A stretch of DNA of 64,000 bases from Pyrocephalus nanus (lineage: Eukaryota > Chordata > Aves > Passeriformes > Tyrannidae): NCBI GenBank assembly GCA_038380795.1, contig CM076270.1, positions 7,749,001-7,813,000 of the forward strand. Direction: 5' to 3'. A program made the position numbers and the translations under genes. The notes under the pieces are model-generated. The model saw only the letters and a list, made by a program, of their open reading frames with translations, was not told where the DNA came from and made no database searches. Shown here one piece after another: positions 22,621 through 33,862 of this stretch (its first letter is position 1; each line of letters opens with the position of its first letter).

Positions 22621-25180
22621 CTCTTCTTCTATTTTTTTTTTTTTTCTTCCCTCTTCATCTCCAGTCTCTGACAGTAAAATGTCAACAAAAAATATCTAAG
22701 TGCAGGTGTGGTCAAGTGGGTTTGAAATACACAAACAAGATCACCCAGGCCCGGACACTGGCACTGTCCAAACTCTCTTACCTGTCTGTGTTATAGGGAT
22801 TTCCTTTTATGATTGAAGCCCCTAGAGCAAGTGGAGCCTCTGACTCAGATAACCACTACTGTATCAAGTTAATGTGATGTAGCCTATTAAAATAACATTA
22901 AATAGTTAGATGGGATGGTCCTTTTACAGTCTTCTTAACAAGGAAGAAACTGATGCCTAAGGCATTGAGCACTGCCTGAAAGTTAGACAGAGCCCTAAAT
23001 CATTTTTTTGATGTGTATTTAGGGTGCTAACTTCTGTGCAGCTCAATGTCTTGCAAGGAAGGGCCCCTAACAGAGCTGTTAAATGGACTCAGCTACAAGG
23101 GTTGTTGCAAGCATGCACCTGTCTGGTGACAGCAAGTTAAAAGATAAGTGCTTGAATAAATCAGTCGACAGGTTTTATGAAAGACTTGGGAGGAGAGACA
23201 GGACAGCAGAAAGTAGCTGTTTGTAATGGCAATCAAGAATGAAAGATGTTCTAAAAGCATGTGAGAACAGGCAAATGTTAGCAGGTGTTGTAAATGTCCA
23301 GGCTCAGAGCGGAGTTTGAGCCATGCTGGGTAAACAACTTTCTCACAGGTTAAACTGCACTGAAGGTGTTAGTTCAGCCACAGAGTCTCAGCAAAGGAAA
23401 TTGTAATTTTAAGGATGGATGGCATGCTGTAGGCTCTGAAGTCCTTCTTGACTTCTTTAATATAGATTCTTCTTCCCAGGTCTAGCCTGGACTCCCTGAA
23501 CTACTTATACTTCATAGCATACTTGAGTGTTCCCTCTTCAGACAGCTAATTTTGGGTGCAAAATCCTGATCTTTCATCACCTTTCCCAGCACTTACACTA
23601 ATCTAAGTTTCTTCAGTAACAGTTTCCATTGTGTTTTAGACCATCAAGAGCAGTTTCCAAGGAGACTACCTCCTTGTGGGTTGAATCTTCAGCAGGTGCA
23701 TATTAGCTCATTTCCAGTGAAGTCTGCAGGGTGAGTTGTTCCAGTTTATTTATGGGATTAAGTTTACTAATCAAACTGTTAGCTGTATCACAAATGAAAA
23801 AAAAAAAAAAAGAAGCCCCTGGTTTAATCTTCTTTGACTGTTCTTGAGGGCATCATTGATGATGATGTGGTCTCAGAAGGAATAAGCTCGTTCTGGCTAC
23901 AGAAGGTAAAGCCTCTTTGCAGAGCGTGCTTCATGTTCCACCACAGGCTTGAGATTTTTAATAAAAACAGCAAGTTCTGAGAAACAATACGTTCACATGT
24001 GATTTCCATAAGTCTTAATTTTCAGAGCATTAGGAGACCAGCCTGCAGCTCTTCTGGTTGCTTTGTGTAAAATCAGGAACATCAGGATTCCGATGAAAGT
24101 TTGCAGCTTTTTTTCCTCCTTTGGCACTTCACTCTCTGTGATACAGGTGACAATTGTGAGGTAAAGTGTACTTATTTTTTCCGCTGAAAGCCCAAAGTTA
24201 ACATTTGCTATAGATGATTGCTGTGTCTCCCTCAGCAGGTCCCATGCTGGAACCAATTGACTTCCTGTTTGGTGTGTGTGTTCCTGGGGGAGGTGTGTAT
24301 AGTTTTTTACTTTAATTATCAGTACACCAGGCTAGACTTGCCTGCGTATAACATTAGAAATAGAAGAAATGCTCTAGGCAGTTTATGTCATGTTAATTTA
24401 TAGCTTGGATAGGATTTGGATAACCATATGAATTACTTTACCAGTGGACTTGACCTTTACATGTGGTGGCAAATTGTGCGAAAGAGAGAACAGCAACAAT
24501 GTATTTAAAGAGGGGTGGAATTTGAATCTGAATGGTCTTGATTTTGCAATAAATCAGCCACAGAATAAACACGTCTCTTCTCTCATCCCCCTCACATATG
24601 GAACGATGATTAGAACCAGGACATCAAAAAGGTCGTAGGAGTAAACAAGTCTATTTATGACACTTTTTTTCTTTGAGCCAGTTTAAAATACTAACTTTGT
24701 AAACTTTTTAAATATGCATAAATCAACCATATATTTTAATGGCAAAAATGTGGACACTTTCTATCTCTACCCTTCATAAATATATTTTGTGCTACTTCTT
24801 AAATAGTTGTGGCCCTTAATTAAAGGTAAGCATTGCATATAACTGTTAGGGTTTGTATTTCTGAGGATATTATGTGTGTATTTCTATCCAGGGAGGTCTC
24901 CTAGACCATATCCTCTCTTCTTCCAGTTGCCCTTAGCAATATGGTATTCTTTTATTATTATTAATGCAAGGAGTTAGCTCCTCCACACTTTGTGTTCCTC
25001 AGGCTTCTCTTACAGCTTTATGACTCAGGAGAGCTTTAGCATAACATATACAGCTTCATTGGCTTGGGGTGCTTGAAAAATGGCTTTACAGCTAACTCAG
25101 ATATGTCCCTGCCATCATTTTCATATGCAGCTTGTTGCAGCATCAAATCTGTCAAGAAAAATACAAAAGGAGTGATGATT
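22621..25180. other. Gene-free sequence with a strong acceptor-like site
   Basis: At 22621-22664 a 40-base pyrimidine tract containing T14 ends in CTCCAG, the best-formed splice acceptor I see in the window. Downstream, one frame stays open from 22665 to the TAG at 22794-22796, with possible donors at TGCAG/GTGTGG and CAA/GTGGGT. The peptide has a CRCG motif but no known domain. No promoter, upstream exon or polyadenylation site is evident, so this is not called a gene. An A15 run lies at 23797-23811; the remainder is featureless. Confidence 0.45.
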
Positions 25181-25198
25181 AAAAAAAAAAAAAAAAAA
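25181..25198. repeat. Poly(A) tract, A18
   Basis: Eighteen A followed by an A-rich tail with CAAAAACAG. No AATAAA lies within the preceding 40 bases, and no SINE or retrocopy body is recognised to its left. Microsatellite. Confidence 0.95.
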
Positions 25199-28100
25199 CA
25201 AAAACAGAAAAATAAAAACCTAGATCTAGAACTAAGTAATTTTTTGTTCTAAGTTGACAGAAGAAACCTCACTTATGAGGTTTGATTTTGGACTGAATTG
25301 ATACAAAGACATCTGTGATATTTTGAGTTGTTTGTGCAAATTCCTAGTTCAGAGTAAATTCGTGGGAGCAGATCTAATAACGTTCAGAATAAGTTGCTGG
25401 GTGGGATAAGTGAGCTAAGAGACAATGTGAATCATCTTCTAATTACTATTTTAAATGTAGACTAGCATCTCAGCAGGATGACTGTTTCTCATTACAAGTC
25501 TGACCACACGATTCTAGAGATAAACTCCGATTTTTGTTCAAACCAGCACTAAAATCATAAAGACTGGACTGGATCCTCGCAATTTTCGAAGCAAATTTGG
25601 ATTTAACACAAGTGCAATTAAAATCTTTTGAACACCTAAGGCACTCAGTGCTCTGATTCCACTGGACTTGGTATGGAACTGTACATGTAACTTGATTCTT
25701 GTGTATTAGTGAGTCTTCCCCCACCCCCATGCTATTAACTAACTGTTGAGCATCACTGCAAATACATATTATGGTGTGACAATTTCCTACTGTATTTGGG
25801 TAAGTGTTGTAGAAAACATAATGCTGTAACTCTGTTTAGTCAGGCTCTGTACAGATGTAAGGTTAGTCATGGATCAGACTCCGTTTTCATCTCTCCTTCT
25901 GCTTCATTGCCCACATATGGGGTTTTGAGCATGAATTATTAATAATTGAATCATTTTAAATGCTGGAGATGCACCAATTGTTGTCAGATTTTAAATTTGT
26001 TCCTTTTAATTACATAGTTACCATTTAATGCACAACATGGATCTAAGGAGTTCTAATTGTTCTATTTTCCACCTCTCTTGATTGGTATGAGGGTGTAGAA
26101 AAAGCTCTTCAGCAAACACACAGAATTTTTTTCTAAAAATGTGCTAAATTAGCACAATATGAATGTAAGAAATGACCATGGATAAACATTTTAAAGGATG
26201 TATGCTTTTTAATCTGTGCATTCCTGTACTATTGATAATACTGGAGGGCTGAAGTTTTCAATTGTTTTACCTGATAACTGCAGATAGTATAGGTGAGATA
26301 ATAATACAGAACAAACACATATACACACCCACACTCAGTGAGGATTAATTACTTCATATGGATGAAAATCTGAAGTCACCCTGGAGATGCTATTGCATCT
26401 GCTATTGCTTTGCTTTCAGTAGTTGGTGCTGATGGTAATGTTCCATCAAGGGCCCTGGAAAAATTTGCATGTTAAATACTTGAGGCTTGTCTTAATAAAG
26501 CAGATTTTTGAATATGTTAATCATGCTTAGTTTGATCTTGCTATACCCAGCAGCTGATTGGGACCTCTTGCCACCTAGATCTTGTATCAAGGAGATTCAG
26601 TTTGCAGACCACTGCCCTGAGATTTTCCATGAGAACTTCGTACCAAACTGATCAAGGATTTAAGGTCATCTGTAGAAAAAGTTGTTACAAAGTGAAATTC
26701 AAATTCTAGGGGATATAAATACCCCCAAGAACTGGAAATATAGAGATTTCTTCTGCAATTTCCCCTCAGTTTGGACACTTATTTTGCTGACCTATCTGTG
26801 GGTATTTCCATGGAATAGCCTAAAGAAAGATGAAAATGAGTGGGCCTTGTAGGACTCTGAGCAGTGATGTAAACAGCTAGGGAGTTTTCTTTTTTCCTAG
26901 ATTCACCTACAGTGGGAAATGTCACCCTTGTCCTTCTCTGTGCTCTTTAACCATCTTCGCTTTGATGCTATAACTAAATAAATGGAGGAAAACCAAAGCC
27001 TTGGAAATCCAATAAGTTTACCTTGTAAGGGACATCTTTCTGTTGAGAAGAAGTCCTTTGGAAAAAAACAAAAAAAAAAAGCACTTGGTTTGAATTCACC
27101 TAAAGGTAAATAAGTAACTCTGGATGGGGACTTAAAGTTTAGAAGTTGTATTTTGTCACCACAGCCTTTTAAAGTCAGATCCATTTAATTTTCTCCAAGA
27201 TGAACCTGCTGATATATCCGTAGCTGTAAGAAAGTTCTCTATTTAGGTAAAAGGAGTGTAGCATAAATTGCTGTGCTATGACAAAGAAAAAATTAGGAGT
27301 TACTTATTAGGACAGTGAACACATGCTTGAGCCCAGATGTGCAAATCCAGTCTTTCAAGACAGGAATTATGTTAGAATCACTATCTTTTAAATGAGTGAA
27401 CTTGTTCTAGAAAACAGTCTGTGCTTTCTTACCTAATCTGGTAGCTCTTAGGAGTCTGTTTGAGGACAGAGATACAGCCTGGATAAGGAAAGTGTTCACC
27501 AATTGAGGTAAAAATGAAAATATAGACCTAAAACTAAATATCATACTCTTCTAAAACTCTTGTTGCTAGCAAACCATTAAAACTGCTGGTAGAGCCTTAA
27601 AACTAACTGCTTGTATGATTGATGTGAAATACTTATTCTCTGAATTCAAATGAAAGTGTTGCACAGGGAAATGTCCTTTTATAGTTCTGTCATTATCACA
27701 TAACTTTGAGCCTGGAAGATGGTGCTTGGTGGCAGTGAAATTAAATTATGGGACTGGCTTCTCTGGGATTGGACTCAGTATTCCTCTAGAATGCTATAAC
27801 ACTGCATATACTTTAAACAGAGTTAGAATAAAAATATTTCTTTCTCTGTGGTAAAGTGAACATGATAAGAGAGGACATTATTGATTTATTTATCTTAGGC
27901 TTGTTATTACAGAGATATCAAAAAAAAACCTGTTTGGAAGAAAAACTCTTAAGGTGAGAAGTCTTATGAGCTTGCAAAGGAGAACTTTGAGCAATATCCT
28001 TTGGTATGAACAGCCCTGTTGCAGTGTACTGTGGTGGATTCCACAGAATCACATCAGTTTTTGCTCTCAGAACCAGGCTGATGATACCTCATAGGAATTT

Positions 28101-28954
28101 TTATCTCTTCCTCCTCCTTTTTTTTCTATCTTTTTTTAATGATTTGTTGAAACTGGAGGAGTCATTTTAGCTTTACATAGTATGAATTCCAAATCTGTTC
28201 TACTGGGACTTCTTGTGGGTATAACATAATTAAACTATTTCAATACTGCAAATGATCTCACTTTTCTTTCACTTTGCCCCAGTATAATATTAACTTCTCA
28301 TAATTTACATAGCTAAAATAAGTTTCTGAATACCAAAGAAGTCAGAGAGAGTATTATGAAATGCTAAGTTTCTCTTACATTTTCCTCTGGAATTAGTTCT
28401 CAAATGTTGTACATAACCTTCTATAATTTTAATTTTATAATGCCATTTAAATATCAATATAATAATATCTAAATTCACACTAGTGTAAGATAAGAATTTA
28501 GTCCCGTAATTTTAGCTGTAAGCTTAGTATCACTGAAGCTGAGATTCTCCAGGGTTACAAGATGCACTTGGGATCAGACCCTCTGGAATTAGCACAACTG
28601 GCCACACACAGGGAGACTGTCTGTGTAGGTAAGGATTTTCAGGCCTAGTTGTAGAATCTGTTGAGTCTTTCTGTCATAGCCTATCTGAAATTTCAGTAAG
28701 AAAACAATTTTTCATAACTTTTGATGCTTAACCAATTTTAAATTTCAGTTTGAAACCGATAAACTTTACAACCTGTTGCAGTCCTGAGATTTTTATTGCT
28801 TCTTGCTGCTTTCATTCACCATATGGTCTGCTATTCACAAACTCTGCCCTAATGAGAATTACTCTTGCAGGTAATTTTCTAATGATTATCTTGGGATAAA
28901 CAAATTTTTCATACTTGTTTTGCTAATGTATTCAAGTAGGTTCACAGGGGAAAA
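25199..28954. other. Gene-free sequence
   Basis: AT-rich unique sequence. A pyrimidine tract ending in CCTAG at about 26887-26900 looks like an acceptor, but the following frame has no good donor. An 18-base stretch with ATTCACACTAGTGTAAG near 28473-28490 resembles parts of old palindromic amniote repeats but is too short to classify. No gene is recognised. Confidence 0.5.
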
Positions 28955-29500
28955 GATTAATCATCTAAAAAGCAAGCCGGTGTTTTTCATTATGCTAAAG
29001 GATCCAAAGATGATCAGAGCAAAGCCACTCGTTGCTATGACAGCAGATACCTTTTTTTCTCTTTGTGAGGTAAATGGCAGCTCCCGAGCTGATTGGCTAA
29101 AATGAGCTTATCCTGATGGCCAACCATAGGGAGTTAATTTCATCAGAAAGAGAAAATGGTGGGAAATCCTGCCGTGACCATACAAAGGAATTTTCATTGC
29201 AAGCCAACAGAGTCAGGGGTTCTCTTTCATTATAATTAATATGTTCCATCTAATAAAATAATTTAGGAAAGGCAGACAATAGAATTAGCCTATCTATTAT
29301 TTTGTATATCCACATAAGCTTTAATCTGTTTTCCACTAAGACCTACACTCAAAGTAAAGAAACCCTTATTTTCCCCATAATACCTCTATTATTGAAGACT
29401 GTCATCATGTACCTGTTTATATAATTGGAGATAAGCTAATTGCAGGCAATACAAAAGGGCTACAGGTATTCTTACATTTTATTTGCTGGAAGCAGTCGTG
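28955..29500. promoter_or_regulatory. Candidate conserved non-coding element
   Basis: One of the two stretches most like a vertebrate conserved element. It has a reversed CCAAT core (ATTGG) at 29092-29096 in GCTGATTGGCT, a GATA-type TTATC a few bases on, and homeodomain-type cores (ATAATTAAT near 29233; GCTAATTGC at about 29436-29444). It lacks repeats, is evenly mixed in composition, and is not open in any long frame. Whether it is conserved or active is inference. Confidence 0.3.
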
Positions 29501-30589
29501 CTCTACGGAAAAAATGGATGCAATAAACTTTAAATGGGAACATTTCCCTTTAGTCTAAGGTGGTAACTCACATCATATTTCTCATTTTCTCAGTGGAGGA
29601 AACTTTTATTTGGGTCAGATTCAAGGATAGAGGTTCCAAGTCAGTTCACAGGTGCAAAGAAGAGATAGTAATGAGGCATTAGGGTTTACAGTTCTGTAAC
29701 AAGGAAAAGACCTACACTACCTTGCATGAGTTCTCACCTCCTGTGACCTTTCAGCTGTGGCCATCTCATCCAGTCTTTCAGGTAGGACTTCCCTTGAAGA
29801 GGTTGGCTTAGTCAGTTCTGTGCAGTTTGCAGCCCACTGTACATCACAGGTCAAAAAAGTGGTGGCAAGAGTTGTATCAAGAGTAAATTACATACTAATG
29901 CTTGTATAGGTCACTGTGGAACAGGCTGCAAGTTGAGCTGTTTTACCTGCTGTAGAAGGTCTGGTTTTCAATTTTTACACTGTTTTTAACTGGTATTGGT
30001 CAAGCAGGGTTAGGTTTAACTATGAGGCTGTGTTTTGCAAGGGCTAAAGAAAGCAAATCATATCTCAGAGAAGATGTCTAGTCTCTGAACTTGAGTTTCT
30101 GCTTATGGTTGCTTTACAGCTTATTTGTAAGGTCATTTGGGGGGTTAACCATAAAAGCGATTTAGAGCTGTTTCATGATTTGATTCATGTTTTAGGAAAA
30201 ATGATGTAGAATGATAAAGTAATTGAGCTCACTGGGTACCTGCTAGATTACAAACCCTTTTTTGGTCTTTACTAGATGTTTATAAAATATCTACCACCAT
30301 AGAGAAAGCAAAATCTCCATCATATCATCAAAGTAATGTAAAAGGAAAACTGTGCCCTGAGACATTAAATTCAAGTATGAAGCATGATCCTAAAGTCACT
30401 GAAATCACTAATTTCAGTTGGTTTTGTAAAGTGCTTACACTGAACATTTCATAAATCTGTAGTGTCCTCTACAATTGTCATTGTATATCTGTGGGATGAG
30501 AGGAGAAATCTAGAATCAAGTAATGTAATAAAATTACTGTTGTGGGTGCTTTAAAATGCAAAGGTCAGGCAGTAAAGTATTATCTCTTA
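29501..30589. other. Gene-free sequence
   Basis: Unique sequence. A TGGAACAGGCTGC stretch near 29920 recalls a CR1 coding-end phrase, but its flanks do not follow CR1, so it is not called. Nothing else is recognised. Confidence 0.5.
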
Positions 30590-30765
30590 GCTTTATTTAC
30601 CCTTCTCATACGTACAGGGGAAAACACCAGGCTGTATCTAACACAAGTAGAAAACCAAGACAGTGGAAAGTTTAATTACTTGCCCAAAACCACAGTGATT
30701 CAGTTGCACAGATGAGATTACAAGTCAGGAGCTCCTGGCCCTTTGCCCAGGCTCTCTCAGTGTCA
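30590..30765 (-). mobile_element. MIR-type (tRNA-derived, CORE) SINE remnant
   Basis: In plus orientation the stretch reads as the reverse complement of a MIR-type SINE: AAAGTTTAATTACTTGCCCA, then AAACCACAGTGATT, then a variable part, then ATTACAAGTCAGGAGCTCCT and GGCCC. This is the usual order of the 'taacttgcccaaggtcacac ... gaacccaggagtcctgg' region. The part to its left (TTTACCCTTCTCATACG at about 30596-30612) may be the next block. The copy is old and diverged. Family recognition is from memory, so the exact subfamily (MIR, or a reptilian CORE-SINE) is open. Confidence 0.65.
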
Positions 30766-33700
30766 TGGAGCTCTTAGTTTACATGTTGTTTTACCAGGAT
30801 GCTTCCAAGACCCAATTTTCTCCTCTGTGTATGTGTACACATGCAAAAACACTTATGGGTAAAACTTAAATGTGTCTTTCAACTTAACCCCTGCTAATTA
30901 CATACGCAAATCCACAGCTAACACACTGTTTCCCTTCATCTTGTGCAGTTGTGGTAACTTGTCATGCAAATTGGCCCAAGCAACTGGAACCCACCTTTTT
31001 GCATCTGCAAATTCCGTGGAATCCTATTCTTTGTTTTGCTTCCAGGTTGGTGTAGTGCAGCTAGGTTACCCATTTTGTAAGCAGCAATGTGGTATCTGAA
31101 GTAGGACCAGCTCTTTGGTCAGCTGAACACTGTCCTGTACCATATATGGTGATCTGTTAATAGGAGCACAGGATTCAGGCTCAACATTCAACGTCTTTAT
31201 CTGAGATATTGAATCTTAATTGCAAGTTCGTGTGAGGCATGTAAGCAACTGCTTGGGTGCCCTGACATGGCCACAACTGACAGCCAAAAAAGGCAATCTT
31301 AAGAGGCATGTGTAGCCTCTCCTAGACTAAATCTTCATCCCTTGGTATGTAAGAGTTTGTCCATAATCCCAATACCAGTCTGTCCTAAATTCAGGTGAAA
31401 CTATATGGGAATGTAAAGTTATCAAAGATGTCTCACAAGTTGTTAGTGCAAATACACATTTTCAAGGACCATTTCAAAAGAGGCAATGTGAAGATATTTA
31501 CACAATGGTATCCTGGGACATAAATGTGTGTTTTTATGTGGCTGTGCCATAGGCTTCTAGGACTTGATTTTTGCAGGAAGTCTCCTAATGTAAAATCTGG
31601 GTGAGTAAGCTCCTTTGTAAGTGGTTTTGTGACTCCAACCCTGCCTCTCCACTCAAATGCAGTTAACCTTACAGTGAGGGCTGCTAAATCAAATCCAACT
31701 GCTTCCTTAACGCTGGCATGTTTTATTGTTACCGTCTGTAAAAGTTGGTGTTTTCAGGTGTGTTAAACCCTGCTGAAAGTGGCAAGTTTAACCACTGCCC
31801 TTAACTTCCATTAACAGTAAGATAGTTAATCACTTGTTTCCACTCTAAACAAAGGCAAATGCTCAGGAATTCCGGGCCTTTCCCAAAGAGGCCCCAGTGG
31901 AGTGTTGTTGCTTGGGGAAGGATTGGTGTGCAGAGTGGGAGAAAGGCTAAAACAGCTCCCAGGCACACAGTACAGGTCTTGGTGGGGAAGCCACCTTAAA
32001 TTTCCAGCCACTAGGCTGCTGAACATCCCAGCAAACAAGGGGGCAAACTGTGACAAGGAGGCAGGAGTGAGAATGGGTGGGGAGAGGGAGGGAAGGGGGT
32101 TTCCATGCTTAAACTTTCTGGGGCTATGGTCACACATTTATGCCCTTCCAGCAGGAAAATAACTTGGAGCCACCTGCTCAGAAAACTTTGGAGTTTAGGT
32201 ATCTGTTCAAGTCTAAAAGAGTAAAGTCTTGTTTCTCAAAAAAATGAAGTGAAGGGAAAACAGTTAAGATGGTTGTCTCTACATCAGTTCATACACAAAT
32301 TCTTCAAAACTATTTCAAAATTTTACGGTTCTTTGGGTCTGAGGTTTTGGTTCAGTCTATAAGTACCCAACCATAAAGTGTGGATCAGAAACTTAGATTA
32401 AAATTTCTGCAAAGGCAATAAAAATCATATATATTTTATTTAGGATCTGCCTTAATCCAATTGAGGAAGAATTTCATTTATTAAAAAAAGACATATAACT
32501 TCTTATATACCTTTGATTATTATTTTCAGAAGCTTCAGTAAAAAAACCCAATAGGTTATTTGAGAATGAGTGGGCTTTTTTTACCTGAAAAGTTAAAACT
32601 ATAATTTCTGAGGTCAGAAGAAACTTATAAAAAATGTCATCAAAGAACATGATACATGTTTGAACCCTCCAGAAATATGATATTCTATGTAACTTACAGG
32701 TGGAAAAAGTATTTAAAAATATACTTATAAATGAACTGGCTTTGCATGTTTTCTCAGAAAATGCATAAAGGTGATGCAAATGCTGCAATGGAGCTGATAC
32801 TGTTTTACTATTTATAATAGTCCTATTAAACTACTGGGTGATTAAAATGATAGGACTTGGCTTGAAAATTCCAGCACCAGACTCAACACTGTTTTTCAAT
32901 GCTTTTGAATTAGGTCAGAACCTGAAGATAAAATGTACTATTGTAAAAACAGTATCCATTTACAGCCTGTGCTGTCAAAACCCGAGTGATGACTCCTCTC
33001 CTAAAGATGGTGTTGATGATGTACGTTCTGACACAAAACAATTTCTATTTTTGACTCTTTCATTCTATTGTTGCATTTCTGTTCAGTGCCCTTCGATTTG
33101 GATTCAGTCTCACTGTACTTTGCAGCTGTAATTCCCTCACTTACAAGGTACACTTGGAGCTTTCCTGCAACTGTTCTGACATGCTCATAACAGGTACAGT
33201 TTTTCTTTGACAGTGCAGTATCTGTTTTTATCAGCATGTGGGCTGCTGCCAGTGATTTACAATCAAATGTTAATAAAATTTGTCTGTTCCCTGTGCTGTT
33301 TAAGCAGCTACTCTGAGTCTTTTCATGAGTTGCTCCAAACAAGATCAAAGGGTTCAGAAAAATGTTTGTCAATCTTAGAAGTTACAACGATGGTGTTCTT
33401 GTAAATGCAGAATCCTAAAAATTCATAGCTAGTAAAGTGCTCTGCACACATGATTAATGACTTAATGGGAGATGACAAGATAGAATACTTTTTGGTATAG
33501 TTTCACTTTAAAAACAAAGAGTAATCTGTTTCGAGCCTAGAGAGAAGGGGGGAGTGGAGAAAGGGGCAGTGTCAGGCTAGATTTCCCCTATAGATACTGC
33601 TAGAGCTTCTGTCCCTGCCATTGAACACAACAGCTGGTAAGCAGCAAGCAACTGGAGAAAAAGACCTGCCTTTAATCCAGTACAATGTTTTCTTGTGCCC

Positions 33701-33844
33701 ATTTTACTGTAAGTCTCAGTGGCAAGGGGACAAAGGCTGTTGACTGATCTATGCAATTACCTCCTCTAATATTGCTTTCAACTGTCTGCCCAGAGTGACA
33801 AGAGTGGATGAGGTTTAGTTAAAGTCTGGGAAAAATGTCCTTTT
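30766..33844. other. Gene-free sequence
   Basis: Unique sequence. A pyrimidine tract ending in CTTCCAG at about 31028-31045 is acceptor-like, and a GTAAGC donor-like hexamer follows 32 bases later, giving only a micro-exon-sized interval with a poor exon end. Open frames at 31826-32162 (both strands), 32474-32788 (minus), 32838-33131 (plus) and 33001-33372 (minus) overlap each other and match no known protein. Confidence 0.5.
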
Positions 33845-33862
33845 AATAAATAAATAAATAAA
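33845..33862. repeat. (AATA)n microsatellite
   Basis: Four and a half units of AATA. No retroelement body is attached. Confidence 0.9.

Noticed and set aside
29905..29940. TGGAACAGGCTGC as a CR1 phrase
   Set aside because: Flanking bases do not continue as CR1 on either side.
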